Part shown: piece after piece, positions 7,631-17,445 of the stretch
How positions within the stretch are numbered: position 1 is the stretch's first letter
Layout of the letters: each line of letters opens with the position of its first letter
Origin: Celerinatantimonas sp046054165
Lineage (GTDB): Bacteria; Pseudomonadota; Gammaproteobacteria; Enterobacterales; Celerinatantimonadaceae
Length of the DNA stretch: 64,000 nt
Assembly: GCF_046054165.1 (NCBI RefSeq)
Contig: NZ_JBFNXK010000001.1
Coordinates: forward strand, 248,001 to 312,000
Direction of reading: 5' to 3'
Made by a program: the position numbers and the translations under genes
The notes under the pieces: generated by a model
Seen by the model: the letters and a program-made list of their open reading frames with translations, nothing else
The model's database searches: none
What the model was told of the DNA's origin: nothing

Positions 7631-9006
7631 TTATTCGTGAAACCGGAACCGTACTCGATCAGATCGTAGCGGATAAACTGGAATGGGTCGCCGCACGGAA
7701 AGAAACACAGCCATTGGAAAGCTTTAAAGATCAACTGACCCTGAGTGATCGCAGTTTTCCTGACGCGCTGAGCCAATTACCGACGCAGTTCATTTTAGAA
7801 TGTAAGAAAGCTTCGCCGTCCAAAGGACAGATCCGTGAATCATTTGATTTAGCCGCTATCGCAACCGTCTATAAAAATCATGCCGCCGCTATTTCGGTCC
7901 TCACTGATGAAAAATATTTTCAGGGACGCCATGAGTTTTTACCGATTGTCCGTGAGCACGTGCACCAACCGGTCCTCTGTAAAGACTTTTTCATCGATCC
8001 ATATCAGGTCTATCTGGCCCGCTATTATCAGGCCGATGTCATTCTGCTGATGCTCTCGGTACTGGATGATGAGCTCTACCAGCTATTGGCTCAAACCGCT
8101 GCCTCATTAGGTTTGGATACGCTCACCGAAGTCAGCAACCAGCAAGAGTTGGAACGTGCCATTGCCTTGAATGCCAAAGTAATTGGTATAAACAATCGTA
8201 ATTTACGCGATATGAGTATTGATCTCAGCCGGACAGAACAACTGGCCCCGCAAATTCCGAATGATCGCATTATCGTTTCCGAATCAGGCATCTATACCAA
8301 TCAGGATGTGCGCCGCTTAAGTCCTCTAGTCAACGCCTTTTTAGTCGGCAGTTCAATTATGGAGCAATCCGATATTGAAATGGCCTGTCGAAAAATGATT
8401 TTAGGCGAGCACAAAGTGTGTGGGCTGACCCGCCCTGAGGACGCTAAAGCTGCTTATCAGGCCGGAGCCTATTACGGAGGACTTATTTTTGCCCCTGGCT
8501 CTAAACGACAAGTCAGTATTGAGCAAGCAAAGAAAATTGCAGCCGCAGCCCCTTTAAATTATGTTGGCGTCTTTGTTGATGCATCCCAGCATATAGTGAG
8601 CGATATTGCGCAACAACTTAACCTAAGTGCCGTGCAATTACATGGCCATGAAAATCAAGATTATATTGATGAACTTCGCACGAGCTTACCTGCATCCTGT
8701 CAAATCTGGCAAGCCATCGGTGTCAGCGATGAACGTCCAGTAATCAAAAGCCATGCCGACCGAGTTTTATTTGACTGTCAGGTGGGCCACCATTCCGGCG
8801 GAACCGGCCAAACATTTGACTGGCAACTGGTCGAAGAACAATTGCCGAGAGCGATGCTAGCCGGCGGACTATCCCCTGATAATGCGTCCAGAGCTGCGCA
8901 GTTAGGTGCTCTGGGACTTGATTTTAATTCCGGTGTCGAACAGAGTCCGGGAATTAAACAGGCCGAAAAGATCAATCAAGTATTTTATCAATTACGTCAG
9001 TACTAA
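7627..9006 (+). CDS. trpCF: Bifunctional indole-3-glycerol-phosphate synthase / phosphoribosylanthranilate isomerase
   Basis: 459 residues from a GTG start overlapping the trpD stop. The first about 255 residues are the TrpC barrel, with LECKKASPSKGQIR, LCKDFFIDPYQ, INNRNLRDMSIDL and VSESGI. The rest is the TrpF barrel, with KVCGLTRPEDAK, GLIFAPGSKRQV, VQLHGHE and LAGGLSPDN. It carries out the two consecutive barrel reactions of tryptophan synthesis. The fusion is the enteric and Vibrio form. GGAGA precedes the start. Confidence 0.96.
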   Translation: MIIRETGTVLDQIVADKLEWVAARKETQPLESFKDQLTLSDRSFPDALSQLPTQFILECKKASPSKGQIRESFDLAAIATVYKNHAAAISVLTDEKYFQGRHEFLPIVREHVHQPVLCKDFFIDPYQVYLARYYQADVILLMLSVLDDELYQLLAQTAASLGLDTLTEVSNQQELERAIALNAKVIGINNRNLRDMSIDLSRTEQLAPQIPNDRIIVSESGIYTNQDVRRLSPLVNAFLVGSSIMEQSDIEMACRKMILGEHKVCGLTRPEDAKAAYQAGAYYGGLIFAPGSKRQVSIEQAKKIAAAAPLNYVGVFVDASQHIVSDIAQQLNLSAVQLHGHENQDYIDELRTSLPASCQIWQAIGVSDERPVIKSHADRVLFDCQVGHHSGGTGQTFDWQLVEEQLPRAMLAGGLSPDNASRAAQLGALGLDFNSGVEQSPGIKQAEKINQVFYQLRQY

Positions 9007-9040
9007 ATCACATATAAACGTATTTAAATAAGAGAGCCAC

Positions 9041-10234
9041 ATGAGTAAATTAAATCGTTATTTCGGTGAATTTGGGGGACAATATGTAGCCCAAATATTG
9101 CTGCCCGCTCTGGATCAGCTTGAGCAAGCGTTCCTTGACTCAGTTGACGATCCAGCCTTTAAAGCTGAATTCCAACAACTCTTAAATGAGTACGCTGGGC
9201 GCCCAACCCCCCTCACCCTTTGCCAAAATCTCACTAAAAATACCCGCGCTAAAATTTATTTAAAACGGGAAGATTTATTGCACGGCGGTGCGCATAAAAC
9301 CAACCAGGTATTAGGTCAGGCATTGCTGGCCAAACGCATGGGGAAAACCGAAATCATTGCTGAAACTGGAGCTGGTCAGCATGGGGTTGCCACAGCGATT
9401 GTCTGTGCTCTGATGAATTTAAAATGCCGCGTTTACATGGGCGCTAAAGATATGGAACGGCAAAAACCGAATGTGTTCCGGATGCGCTTAATGGGTGCAG
9501 AAGTGATCCCGGTTCACAGCGGCTCATCCACTCTGAAAGATGCCTGTAATGAAGCTTTGCGAGACTGGTCTGGCACTTATGAAACCAGCCATTATATGCT
9601 GGGCACAGCCGCAGGTCCCCATCCTTTTCCGACCATTGTCCGGGAATTCCAGAAAATGATTGGTGAAGAAGCTAAACAACAATTGCTGAAAAAAGAAGGC
9701 CGATTGCCGGACGCTGTTATTGCCTGTGTCGGTGGAGGCTCCAATGCAATTGGTCTATTTACTGATTTTATTCCCGAAGAAAGCGTCCGGTTGATTGGCG
9801 TAGAACCTGCGGGTAAAGGGATCCATACCGGTCAGCATGGTGCACCATTAAAACATGGCCGTGAAGGGATCTTCTTTGGTATGCGTTCACTGCTGATGCA
9901 GGATAAAGATGGTCAGATTGAAGAATCTTATTCTATTTCGGCGGGTCTTGATTTCCCATCAGTCGGCCCTCAACATGCCTATTTGAACAGCATCGGTCGT
10001 GCGGATTATGTATCGGTCACCGATGATGAAGCACTGCATGCATTTGAAGAGTTATCACGTCATGAAGGGATTATTCCCGCACTAGAATCATCTCACGCAC
10101 TGGCTTATGCCTTGAAGATGATCCATGCAGAACCAGAAAAAGAACAATTGTTAGTTGTTAATATTTCAGGACGAGGTGATAAAGATATTTTCCAAGTTGC
10201 TGAAATCTTTGCTCACCGGGAGGAATTCAAATGA
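9041..10234 (+). CDS. trpB: Tryptophan synthase beta chain
   Basis: 397 residues. HGGAHKTNQVLGQALL contains Lys86, the pyridoxal-phosphate lysine, and CVGGGSNAIG is the phosphate-binding loop. GAGQHGVATA and EGIIPALESSHA are also typical. It condenses indole with serine. The 34-base gap to trpCF holds an AGAGAG ribosome site. It overlaps trpA by 4 bases (ATGA). Confidence 0.98.
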   Translation: MSKLNRYFGEFGGQYVAQILLPALDQLEQAFLDSVDDPAFKAEFQQLLNEYAGRPTPLTLCQNLTKNTRAKIYLKREDLLHGGAHKTNQVLGQALLAKRMGKTEIIAETGAGQHGVATAIVCALMNLKCRVYMGAKDMERQKPNVFRMRLMGAEVIPVHSGSSTLKDACNEALRDWSGTYETSHYMLGTAAGPHPFPTIVREFQKMIGEEAKQQLLKKEGRLPDAVIACVGGGSNAIGLFTDFIPEESVRLIGVEPAGKGIHTGQHGAPLKHGREGIFFGMRSLLMQDKDGQIEESYSISAGLDFPSVGPQHAYLNSIGRADYVSVTDDEALHAFEELSRHEGIIPALESSHALAYALKMIHAEPEKEQLLVVNISGRGDKDIFQVAEIFAHREEFK

Positions 10235-11040
10235 GCCGTTATCAACAAATGTTCAGCCGTCTTAATGCAGCCCAACAGGGTGCATTCGTGCCATTTGTCA
10301 CATTAGGCGATCCAAACCCTGAGCAATCTCTTAATATTATCGATGCATTAGTCGCCGGGGGTGCGGATGCACTGGAACTAGGATTCCCGTTCTCCGATCC
10401 GGTCGCCGACGGACCAACCATTCAGGGAGCTAATCTGCGAGCACTTCATGCGGGAACCACTCCGGGAAAATGTATCGAAATGTTAGCAGAAATTCGCCGC
10501 CGCTATCCTGATTTACCACTCGGTTTATTGCTTTACGCAAATCTGGTTTACAGTAATGGCATTGATCAATTTTATCAGAAACTGGCTGCCGCTGGTGTCG
10601 ACTCGGTGTTAATCGCCGATGTTCCAACCATTGAAGTCGCTCCGTTTCGAGAAAGTGCTCAAAAACACGGGATCGACTGTATCTTCATCGCACCACCAAA
10701 TGCGGATGATCCCACACTCCAAGCTATCGCACAGCTCGGTCAGGGCTATACTTACTTGGTGAGTCGTGCTGGAGTCACAGGAACTGAAACCAAAGCGGGA
10801 AAACCGGTCGAGCATCTGTTAGCCATGCTAAACCAATATCAGGCTGCTCCAGCATTGCTTGGATTTGGGATTGCAGAACCCGCTCAAGTACAAGCAGCCC
10901 TTAAATCTGGTGCAGCTGGGGCTATTTCCGGATCAGCGGTTGTTAAAATCATTGAATCCAATTTGGAACAGCCAGTACAAATGTGTGAAGCACTCAAAGA
11001 TTTTACGGCCGCGATGAAAGCTGCAACGGCTTATAATTGA
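10231..11040 (+). CDS. trpA: Tryptophan synthase alpha chain
   Basis: 269 residues. LELGFPFSDPVADGPTIQ contains the catalytic Glu49 and Asp60, and YLVSRAGVTG and FGIAEPAQV are the phosphate-binding regions. It cleaves indole-3-glycerol phosphate and channels indole to TrpB. GGGAGG precedes the ATG inside trpB. A 7-bp hairpin without a U tail follows at 11066-11085, so readthrough into yciB is possible. Confidence 0.98.
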   Translation: MSRYQQMFSRLNAAQQGAFVPFVTLGDPNPEQSLNIIDALVAGGADALELGFPFSDPVADGPTIQGANLRALHAGTTPGKCIEMLAEIRRRYPDLPLGLLLYANLVYSNGIDQFYQKLAAAGVDSVLIADVPTIEVAPFRESAQKHGIDCIFIAPPNADDPTLQAIAQLGQGYTYLVSRAGVTGTETKAGKPVEHLLAMLNQYQAAPALLGFGIAEPAQVQAALKSGAAGAISGSAVVKIIESNLEQPVQMCEALKDFTAAMKAATAYN

Positions 11041-11065
11041 TCTTTATTTTTGAAACGATATGATG

Positions 11066-11085
11066 GGCTCTGGCAAAACAGAGCC
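11066..11085 (+). other. Stem-loop between trpA and yciB
   Basis: GGCTCTG (11066-11072) pairs with CAGAGCC (11079-11085) around a 6-base loop. No run of T follows, so it is at best a weak or processing site rather than a full terminator of the trp operon. Confidence 0.4.
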
Positions 11086-11096
11086 TGGATATAACT

Positions 11097-11648
11097 ATGA
11101 AGCAATTAATCGAATTTTTTCCACTCATCGTTTTTTTCATCGTTTATAAACTATACGATATTTATTTAGCTAGTGGTGCGCTGATCTTAGCCACTGGGGT
11201 TATGCTAGTTATTTATTATCTGGTATATCATCGAATTGAAAAAATGCATCTGATTACGTTTTTAGCTGTGGCCGTCTTCGGAGGACTCACCATAGCGTTA
11301 CATAACGATGTGTTTATCAAGTGGAAAGTGACCGTGATTTATACACTGTTCACGATTATTCTGCTCGTTTCTCAATTTGGATTTAATGCACCGGTTCTCA
11401 AAAAAATGCTGGGTAAAGAGATCGAGCTTCCCCAGAAAATCTGGAATCGCCTAAACTTATCTTGGGCGATTTTCTTTGCCATCTGCGCGATTACGAATCT
11501 ATTCGTGGCATTTGGCATGAGTCAGCAGGCATGGGTTGACTTTAAGGTATTTGGTCTGTTTGGTGCGACCTTACTGTTTACAATTGGGACCGTGGTCTAT
11601 ATGTATCGTTACCTACCTAAACAGTCTCTCAATAATAAAAAGGATTAA
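11097..11648 (+). CDS. yciB: Inner-membrane septation protein YciB/IspZ family
   Basis: 183 residues, almost entirely hydrophobic with five or six membrane segments, beginning MKQLIEFFPLIVFFIVYKLYDIYLASG. The signature WNRLNLSWAIFF is that of YciB (formerly IspZ). In E. coli YciB interacts with division and elongation proteins and affects envelope integrity. The gene follows trpA and precedes yciI, an order seen in several gammaproteobacteria. Confidence 0.92.
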   Translation: MKQLIEFFPLIVFFIVYKLYDIYLASGALILATGVMLVIYYLVYHRIEKMHLITFLAVAVFGGLTIALHNDVFIKWKVTVIYTLFTIILLVSQFGFNAPVLKKMLGKEIELPQKIWNRLNLSWAIFFAICAITNLFVAFGMSQQAWVDFKVFGLFGATLLFTIGTVVYMYRYLPKQSLNNKKD

Positions 11649-11651
11649 TTC

Positions 11652-11948
11652 ATGTGGTATGTATTTTATTCTGAAGATGTAACTAATAGTCTGGAAGCCC
11701 GTAAAAAAGCACGTCCAGCCCATCTGGAGCGCCTTCAGTTATTACGTAATGAAGGCCGTCTACTCGTTGCAGGCCCTTGCCCGGCAATCGACAGTGAAGA
11801 ACCGGGTCCAAATGGTTTTACCGGTTCAACTGTCATCGCCCAGTTTGATTCACTGGCTGAAGCTCAGGAATGGGCCGATCATGATCCTTATGTCGAAGCA
11901 GGCGTGTATGCTTCCACCACAGTGAAACCATTTAAACAAGCTTTTTAA
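11652..11948 (+). CDS. yciI: YciI family protein
   Basis: 98 residues, the normal size, with the ferredoxin-like (dimeric alpha-beta barrel) fold of the family. It shows the conserved RPAHLERLQLLRNEGRLLVAGP, the DHDPY motif and a final VKPFKQAF. The His and Asp of the family are present, but the substrate is not known. It lies 3 bases after yciB and ends at a good terminator. Confidence 0.92.
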   Translation: MWYVFYSEDVTNSLEARKKARPAHLERLQLLRNEGRLLVAGPCPAIDSEEPGPNGFTGSTVIAQFDSLAEAQEWADHDPYVEAGVYASTTVKPFKQAF

Positions 11949-11953
11949 TCGTT

Positions 11954-11980
11954 AAAGGATCTGAAAGACTCAGATCCTTT
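11954..11980 (+). terminator. Intrinsic terminator after yciI
   Basis: An 11-bp perfect stem, AAAGGATCTGA (11954-11964) with TCAGATCCTTT (11970-11980), around a 5-base loop. ATATTT follows. It closes the trp-yciB-yciI transcription unit. Confidence 0.75.
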
Positions 11981-12008
11981 ATATTTCACGGCCGGCAGGA
12001 TACCCCAC

Positions 12009-12908
12009 TCAACATGACACATCCTGATCTGTGAGCTTGTCTGTTTTTTTCAGACTCGATTGCGGAGATATAATCAATCCAACCCCCACTAAAAAGAGAC
12101 CACAGGAAACCCATTGTATTGGGGATAACGTTTCACCAAATATCCAATAGCCACTCATCAAGGCAAATACTGAAACCAACAGGGTAAATGGCGCTAAATA
12201 GCTCATCGGATATTTAATAATCATTCTATTCCAGAGCCAATACCCCAATAAGGTCGTCGGATAAGCCTGAAACAGCACTGAAAGCCAAGTGTTGCCATTC
12301 CAGTGTTGAAAAGCATAGCTCCAAACCTGCGAACCATGAGTCACCATACTTAAGACTAATAAGGGTAAAGGGGCAAAGACCATCCCCCAGATATTAAACG
12401 CAAAAACCGATTTAGTCTTAGATTGCCGGACTATTACCCCCGCTAAAGGCCAACTGATCACCGATATCAGCATAAAAACACCGCCCATCAACGTAACGTT
12501 GCCATTGGTATAGATACTGGCAAAAACCAGTCCTATCGTGGCAACAATAATGCTCAGCCATAACCTTGCTGTTATTTTTTCTTTATAAAACCATGCCCCG
12601 ACCAATACCGACGTTAAAATATCGGCCTGTTGCAGTACTGACGCCATTCCAGACGATAATCCGAAATGAATCGAGCACAGCCCCATTCCCCAAACACCGA
12701 TACCAAAACAGATGCCATAACCAATTAAGTAGCGCCAGGGAACCGTGGGTTTCCGAATAAAAAAGCACGCGGGGACCGCCGCGAAAAAAAAGCGTCCGGC
12801 CGCAACAATAAATGGATCCACATCCGTCACACCTAATCGGATCATTGAAAAATTAAATCCCCAAATTGCCATGAGAGCAATCACTAGGCATAAATCACGA
12901 AACTGCAT
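12009..12908 (-). CDS. EamA family drug/metabolite exporter (DMT superfamily)
   Basis: 299 residues with about ten membrane segments arranged as two EamA repeats. It begins MQFRDLCLVIALMAIWGFNFSMIRLG, where AIWGFNF is the usual EamA start, and the second repeat ends GYWIFGETLSPIQWVSCGLFLVGVGLI. It resembles the EamA/YdeD cysteine and O-acetylserine exporters, but the substrate cannot be read from sequence. A clear AGGAGG precedes the ATG. It is transcribed alone. Confidence 0.87.
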   Translation of the reverse strand: MQFRDLCLVIALMAIWGFNFSMIRLGVTDVDPFIVAAGRFFFAAVPACFFIRKPTVPWRYLIGYGICFGIGVWGMGLCSIHFGLSSGMASVLQQADILTSVLVGAWFYKEKITARLWLSIIVATIGLVFASIYTNGNVTLMGGVFMLISVISWPLAGVIVRQSKTKSVFAFNIWGMVFAPLPLLVLSMVTHGSQVWSYAFQHWNGNTWLSVLFQAYPTTLLGYWLWNRMIIKYPMSYLAPFTLLVSVFALMSGYWIFGETLSPIQWVSCGLFLVGVGLIISPQSSLKKTDKLTDQDVSC

Positions 12909-13543
12909 CAGTATTTTCCTCCTTCATCTTTTCTTGAATACTACTTGTGAGATGATTTCAGTACAGATACAATTTATGTTGTTTTTATGGGTACAGATTA
13001 TAATTTTAGGGATTGAATTTTCGTGATGTACGATAAACGCTTCAGGAACTAGAATGGCATCCAGAACTCATCATAGAATATGATATGCATCTTATCCCGG
13101 CAATGCCTGCCAAGTTCAGCCATAAATATCTGGCTCCTGAAAATTGAATACAGCTCTCTGAGTTACAGTTAGTTTGCTCAATTTTATTATCAGGGACTAT
13201 AATAATGACTTTAGTTATGACCCATAAACATATTAAAAATATCAATATAAACGTTATAACGGTTTATTAATTTAGTGATTCATGTCGGTCAAATTAATTT
13301 ATTGTGCTTAAAAAAGTTTATTTTTTAAGCAAAGTTGTGCCCTATTTGACCCGGCTCGTTCCATACTGAAACGCTGACCTTATTCCGATATTTATTGTTT
13401 AAACAATTATCATTTTTATATGGCACCACATTCAATCTCTATTGGATGTCATTCGTAGATAAAATAAACCGTTCCTTATAATGAAACGAACTCAAAAATT
13501 TGCCAGATATTAAAAATGTAGATAATCATTAAGAGTTGCTGTG
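12909..13543. other. Long intergenic region with a possible gene remnant
   Basis: About 630 bases without an intact gene. Plus-strand bases from about 13047 to 13151 read ELEWHPELIIEYDMHLIP and on to KYLAPEN before a stop. Just upstream, in another frame, an ATG at 13026 gives MYDKRFRN and then a stop. This looks like the frameshifted end of a decayed gene, but I cannot name a family. The rest is AT-rich and should carry the promoters of the two flanking divergent genes. Confidence 0.3.
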
Positions 13544-15373
13544 ATGAAAAATATTAAGAATAAATTGACAACATTAGGGTTATTTGCTCTTTTAAATGCA
13601 TTGATTGCTATTCTTATCGCTATTCGATATTTCCAATATCTGCCTGCACTACCAAACGATATTACAGGTCTAACCTTTCTAGTCTCTTCACTTATCGGCC
13701 AGATGTCACTTTTAGCGGGTGTGGTTGCGTTGGCAGGTATCCCTTTTATGCTCCTTCCCTTCAAGATTGGACGCTGGATCATTGCACTGCTCGCAACATT
13801 AGCCATCACCGCACTCCTCATCGATACCTTTGTTTTTGCCCAATACCGTTTTCATATCAACGCCGTCGTATTAGAACTAGTCATGTCCGGAGATATCGTG
13901 ACATTTGCGCTAGCCACTTGGTTAAAAGCTCTATTTAGTTTTATCTTGATTTTCTTATTTGAGGTGTGGCTAACGGGGATTGCCGCCAACCAATTCAAGA
14001 AAATGAAATTCAAGTTAGGTCGAACCTTTTGTGGGCTCGTCATTATCTGTCTTTTAGCCTCAAATGGTATCCATGCTTGGGGATCGGCTTATGCGAATCA
14101 ATCGGTACTGATGACAGATCGCTATCTGCCATTATTCTACCCCTTATCCGCCAATGCCCTCATGAAAAAAATGGGATGGGTTGATATACAAGCGCTCAAG
14201 CACAAAAAACTCATTCGACATCGTAAACACGGTGATTTGCAATATCCTTTACACCCTTTACAAACCCAGCCAGTTACCAAGCCGCTGAATATTGTTTTTT
14301 TAATGATCGACTCATGGCGCTTTGATAGTTTCACTAAAGAGGTGGCCCCCAATATCTGGAAATATGCTCAGCAAGGTCGTATTTTTGAGCATCACCTCTC
14401 GACTGGAAATGCAACTCGAGCCGGTATTTTTGGCTTATTTTATGGGATCCCATCGACCTACTGGCAAGCTTTTCTCGCAAACCAACGTTCTCCATTACTG
14501 ATGGATCGATTGCAACAGCTCGGTTATGACATTCAGGCATTTGGCTCCGCTCAACTGACCAATCCTGAATTTAACCAGACCGTGTTTCGGAACATTCCTC
14601 ACCTACGCCAGCATTCAGATGGAAACTCCCCTCATGAGCGAGATGAAGATGTCAATCACGATTGGCTACAATGGTTTGAACACCGCGATCAATCCAAACC
14701 AAGTTTTTCATTCATTTTCTATGACTCACCGCATGGATACGATTTTCCATCAGATTATCCACGGCTATTTAAACCGATATTAGATCCCGTCGATTATCTA
14801 AAACTCAATAATGATTTTGATCCGAAACCTTTTATGAATCGCTATAAAACGTCCGTTCATTTCACGGACAGTTTAGCGGCTAAAATATTAGATAAACTTA
14901 AAAATAGTGGCGCACTCCGCCATACCGTGGTCATTATTTCAGGGGACCATGGGCAGGAAATCAATGATAATAAACTAAATTACTGGGGACATAATAGTAA
15001 CTTTACCCAGTATCAAGTCCATGTTCCTTTTATCATTTTAGCTCCGGATGTAACCCCAGGCATTGAAACCAAACTCACCAGCCATGAGGATGTTGCACCG
15101 ACCTTGTTACAACATTATTTAGGAGTCACGAGCCCTATTTCGGACTATTCAACCGGAATCGACCTACTGAAACCGATCAAACAACGGAACTGGATTATTT
15201 CCGCGAAGTACAGCGGTTATGCCATCATTACCGATCAAAGTATTTTAGAAGTGTCATCGTCAAAAGGGACTTACCAGCTGTTAGATCCCACAAATCGACC
15301 TATTACCAATAAAAAACCAAATTTTGCCCAACTTCAAGCTGCTTTTGAACAAATTAGGCGCTTTAATGAATAA
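13544..15373 (+). CDS. YejM/PbgA/LapC-like inner-membrane protein (DUF3413 plus sulfatase-fold domain)
   Basis: About 609 residues; I place the start at the ATG at 13544, 8 bases after AAGAG, although a GTG immediately precedes it. Five membrane segments fill the first about 190 residues. A periplasmic alkaline-phosphatase/sulfatase-like domain follows (LNIVFLMIDSWRFDSF, STGNATRAGIFGLFYGIPSTY, ISGDHGQEINDN). In E. coli, YejM/LapC restrains LapB and so controls LpxC turnover and lipopolysaccharide synthesis. Here the gene stands alone, without the yejK/yejL neighbours of the enteric locus. Confidence 0.85.
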   Translation: MKNIKNKLTTLGLFALLNALIAILIAIRYFQYLPALPNDITGLTFLVSSLIGQMSLLAGVVALAGIPFMLLPFKIGRWIIALLATLAITALLIDTFVFAQYRFHINAVVLELVMSGDIVTFALATWLKALFSFILIFLFEVWLTGIAANQFKKMKFKLGRTFCGLVIICLLASNGIHAWGSAYANQSVLMTDRYLPLFYPLSANALMKKMGWVDIQALKHKKLIRHRKHGDLQYPLHPLQTQPVTKPLNIVFLMIDSWRFDSFTKEVAPNIWKYAQQGRIFEHHLSTGNATRAGIFGLFYGIPSTYWQAFLANQRSPLLMDRLQQLGYDIQAFGSAQLTNPEFNQTVFRNIPHLRQHSDGNSPHERDEDVNHDWLQWFEHRDQSKPSFSFIFYDSPHGYDFPSDYPRLFKPILDPVDYLKLNNDFDPKPFMNRYKTSVHFTDSLAAKILDKLKNSGALRHTVVIISGDHGQEINDNKLNYWGHNSNFTQYQVHVPFIILAPDVTPGIETKLTSHEDVAPTLLQHYLGVTSPISDYSTGIDLLKPIKQRNWIISAKYSGYAIITDQSILEVSSSKGTYQLLDPTNRPITNKKPNFAQLQAAFEQIRRFNE

Positions 15374-15473
15374 TCCATTTCAACGGCGATCAGCGGATTC
15401 TGGTCGCCATTTGCGAGTTCTGGCAGTACCCATAAAATTGGGGTGGTATCAGCAAGTACAATAGGGATGAACC

Positions 15474-16850
15474 ATGGCGAAATACGAGCAACTCGCTCAG
15501 AAAATACTGAATGATATTGATACAGGCAGACTTCAGGCGGGAGATAAAATGCAGTCACTCCGTCATTTTGCAAAATCACATCAAATCAGCATGTCAACCG
15601 CGGTCAGCTGTTATGCAGAACTCGAATCTCGGGGAATTATTCAGTCCCGCCCGAAAGCGGGTTTTTATGTCACAACGACCCCTAAACTACAACCGTTACG
15701 TTGGCAATCTTTTCAAAGTATATCCACCAGCCCCAAAATTACGGAGATCGTTGCAGCCAAACCCGTCACCGGACCACTGGGAATTTCAATGCTGCATTTG
15801 GATGAAGCAACGCAAAAAGATTTAGCCCGCAGTTTAAAACGAGCCACTCGAAAAACAGCACGACTTTTAATGCAATATCCTCAGGGACAAGGCGAACCTG
15901 AATTACGTGAAGCACTTGCGAATCACTTTAATCAAATAGGGTTTTCATTCCATCCGGATGAATTAATTATTACCGCCGGATGCATGGATGCGGTAAAAAT
16001 TGCACTCAGTGTCTGTAGTAAACCCGGTGATACCATTGCAGTCAGTTCTCCTTGCTATCATGGCTTACTCGCCTTACTGGCGGCATCCTCCTTGAACGTG
16101 ATCGAAATTCCATCCTGTGAGGACGGGATTGATTTAGACCAGCTAGAAGCATTACTAAAACAACAATCCATACAAGTTGGTTTATTTTGTACAACACATA
16201 TGAATCCACAGGGATTAACTTTATCAACACAACAAAAGCAACAATTAGCTAGGTTGGCTAATCACTATCAGATCCCCATCATTGAAGATGATGTCTATCT
16301 GGAATTATCTCACAATCAACATCATCCCCTGCCAGCGACTTACTATGATACTCAAGGCTATATGCTCTGGTGTAGTTCTATATCTAAAAGTATTTCTCCC
16401 AGTTATCGGATTGGTTGGTGTCGTCCTGGTCGCTATTATCAAGCTTATGCACAAAAAAGCATGGGAATCGCAACACTGATCCAGTATACGCTGGCTGATT
16501 TTATTCAATCTGGAAGTTATACCCGACATTTGAAACGAGCCTGTTATCAACTTCATCTTCGGCAACAGCAATACCTGACTTATTTAGCACAACATCTGCC
16601 CAATGACTGTTCAGTCACCCAACCCGAAGGAGGATTAGTCTTGTGGATAGATATTCCCCGGCTAAACTCCCATACTTTTAGTATTGCGGCCTATCAAGCT
16701 CACTTAGATATCTATACGGGCCCCATGTTTACATTATCGTCCCGTTATCAACACTGCTTACGGATCAATATCGGATTTCCAATCGAACAAAAAAGTGTTC
16801 AAACAGCCCTCAAAACATTTATCCAACTTATTACGCAAAATTTAAAATAA
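15474..16850 (+). CDS. MocR-type GntR regulator with aminotransferase-like domain (YdcR-like)
   Basis: 458 residues. A winged helix-turn-helix of the GntR type spans about residues 1-70 (MQSLRHFAKSHQISMSTAV). It is joined to a fold-type-I aminotransferase domain with AGCMDAVKIAL, IIEDDVYLELS and SSISKSISPSYRIGW, where the Lys of SISKSIS is the expected pyridoxal-phosphate lysine. MocR proteins use the aminotransferase domain as a sensor. The N-terminal pattern is closest to YdcR. AGGGA precedes the ATG. Confidence 0.9.
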   Translation: MAKYEQLAQKILNDIDTGRLQAGDKMQSLRHFAKSHQISMSTAVSCYAELESRGIIQSRPKAGFYVTTTPKLQPLRWQSFQSISTSPKITEIVAAKPVTGPLGISMLHLDEATQKDLARSLKRATRKTARLLMQYPQGQGEPELREALANHFNQIGFSFHPDELIITAGCMDAVKIALSVCSKPGDTIAVSSPCYHGLLALLAASSLNVIEIPSCEDGIDLDQLEALLKQQSIQVGLFCTTHMNPQGLTLSTQQKQQLARLANHYQIPIIEDDVYLELSHNQHHPLPATYYDTQGYMLWCSSISKSISPSYRIGWCRPGRYYQAYAQKSMGIATLIQYTLADFIQSGSYTRHLKRACYQLHLRQQQYLTYLAQHLPNDCSVTQPEGGLVLWIDIPRLNSHTFSIAAYQAHLDIYTGPMFTLSSRYQHCLRINIGFPIEQKSVQTALKTFIQLITQNLK

Positions 16851-16955
16851 GCACTTATCGAGCTCATCGTTCATTTCAAAAAATCAGTATAAAAACCGAA
16901 TGAACTACTTTACATTAGAAGCTGTTTATCACTCAAATCCAATTAAGGAGATACC

Positions 16956-17363
16956 ATGAAAACAATCATTTCAGGTGGATGTGTCTGTGGCAAAGTTCAG
17001 TTTACGGTTGAAGATGACTTTGAACATTTTTATTTTTGCCATTGTGAGCAATGCCGAAAAATGACTGGATCTGCTTTTGCAACCAATCTATTCACTCGTC
17101 CAGATAATATTCAATGGACCGAAGGACAAGAATTTATAAAACGCTATGAGCATCCCACCCGAACCTTCTCGCAGGTTTTCTGTACCCATTGTGGATCCAG
17201 CCTCCCTTATGTTTCAAAAAGTGGGAAAGCATTAATTGTTCCGGCAGGTAGTTTAAATACCGAACCCAGTAAAACTCCGGATGCGCAAATTTTTTGCAGT
17301 GAAGAGACTCAATGGCATATTGCAGGACTGACCGCCGCTCGATTTCCAAAATTTCCAGAATAA
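16956..17363 (+). CDS. GFA family (glutathione-dependent formaldehyde-activating-like) zinc protein
   Basis: 135 residues. Zinc-binding cysteines are in SGGCVCGKVQF, FCHCEQCRKMTGSAFA and FCTHCGSSLPY, the full CxC...CxxC...CxxC set of the GFA/CENP-V fold. Members are related to Gfa, which condenses formaldehyde with glutathione, but most have unknown substrates. AAGGAGA precedes the ATG. It is a single gene. Confidence 0.9.
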   Translation: MKTIISGGCVCGKVQFTVEDDFEHFYFCHCEQCRKMTGSAFATNLFTRPDNIQWTEGQEFIKRYEHPTRTFSQVFCTHCGSSLPYVSKSGKALIVPAGSLNTEPSKTPDAQIFCSEETQWHIAGLTAARFPKFPE

Positions 17364-17411
17364 TCAATTAGTAAAGGTAGATAACGGGCCACTCCAACGC
17401 CATTGGTTCAT

Positions 17412-17435
17412 AAGGGGGCCGCAAACAGCCCTTTT
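17412..17435 (+). terminator. Possible terminator after the GFA gene
   Basis: AAGGG (17412-17416) can pair with CCCTT (17429-17433), with a G/C-rich interior and a TTTTGTTATCTTT tail. The stem is imperfect. It lies between convergent GFA and folE2 genes. Confidence 0.45.
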
Positions 17436-17445
17436 GTTATCTTTA

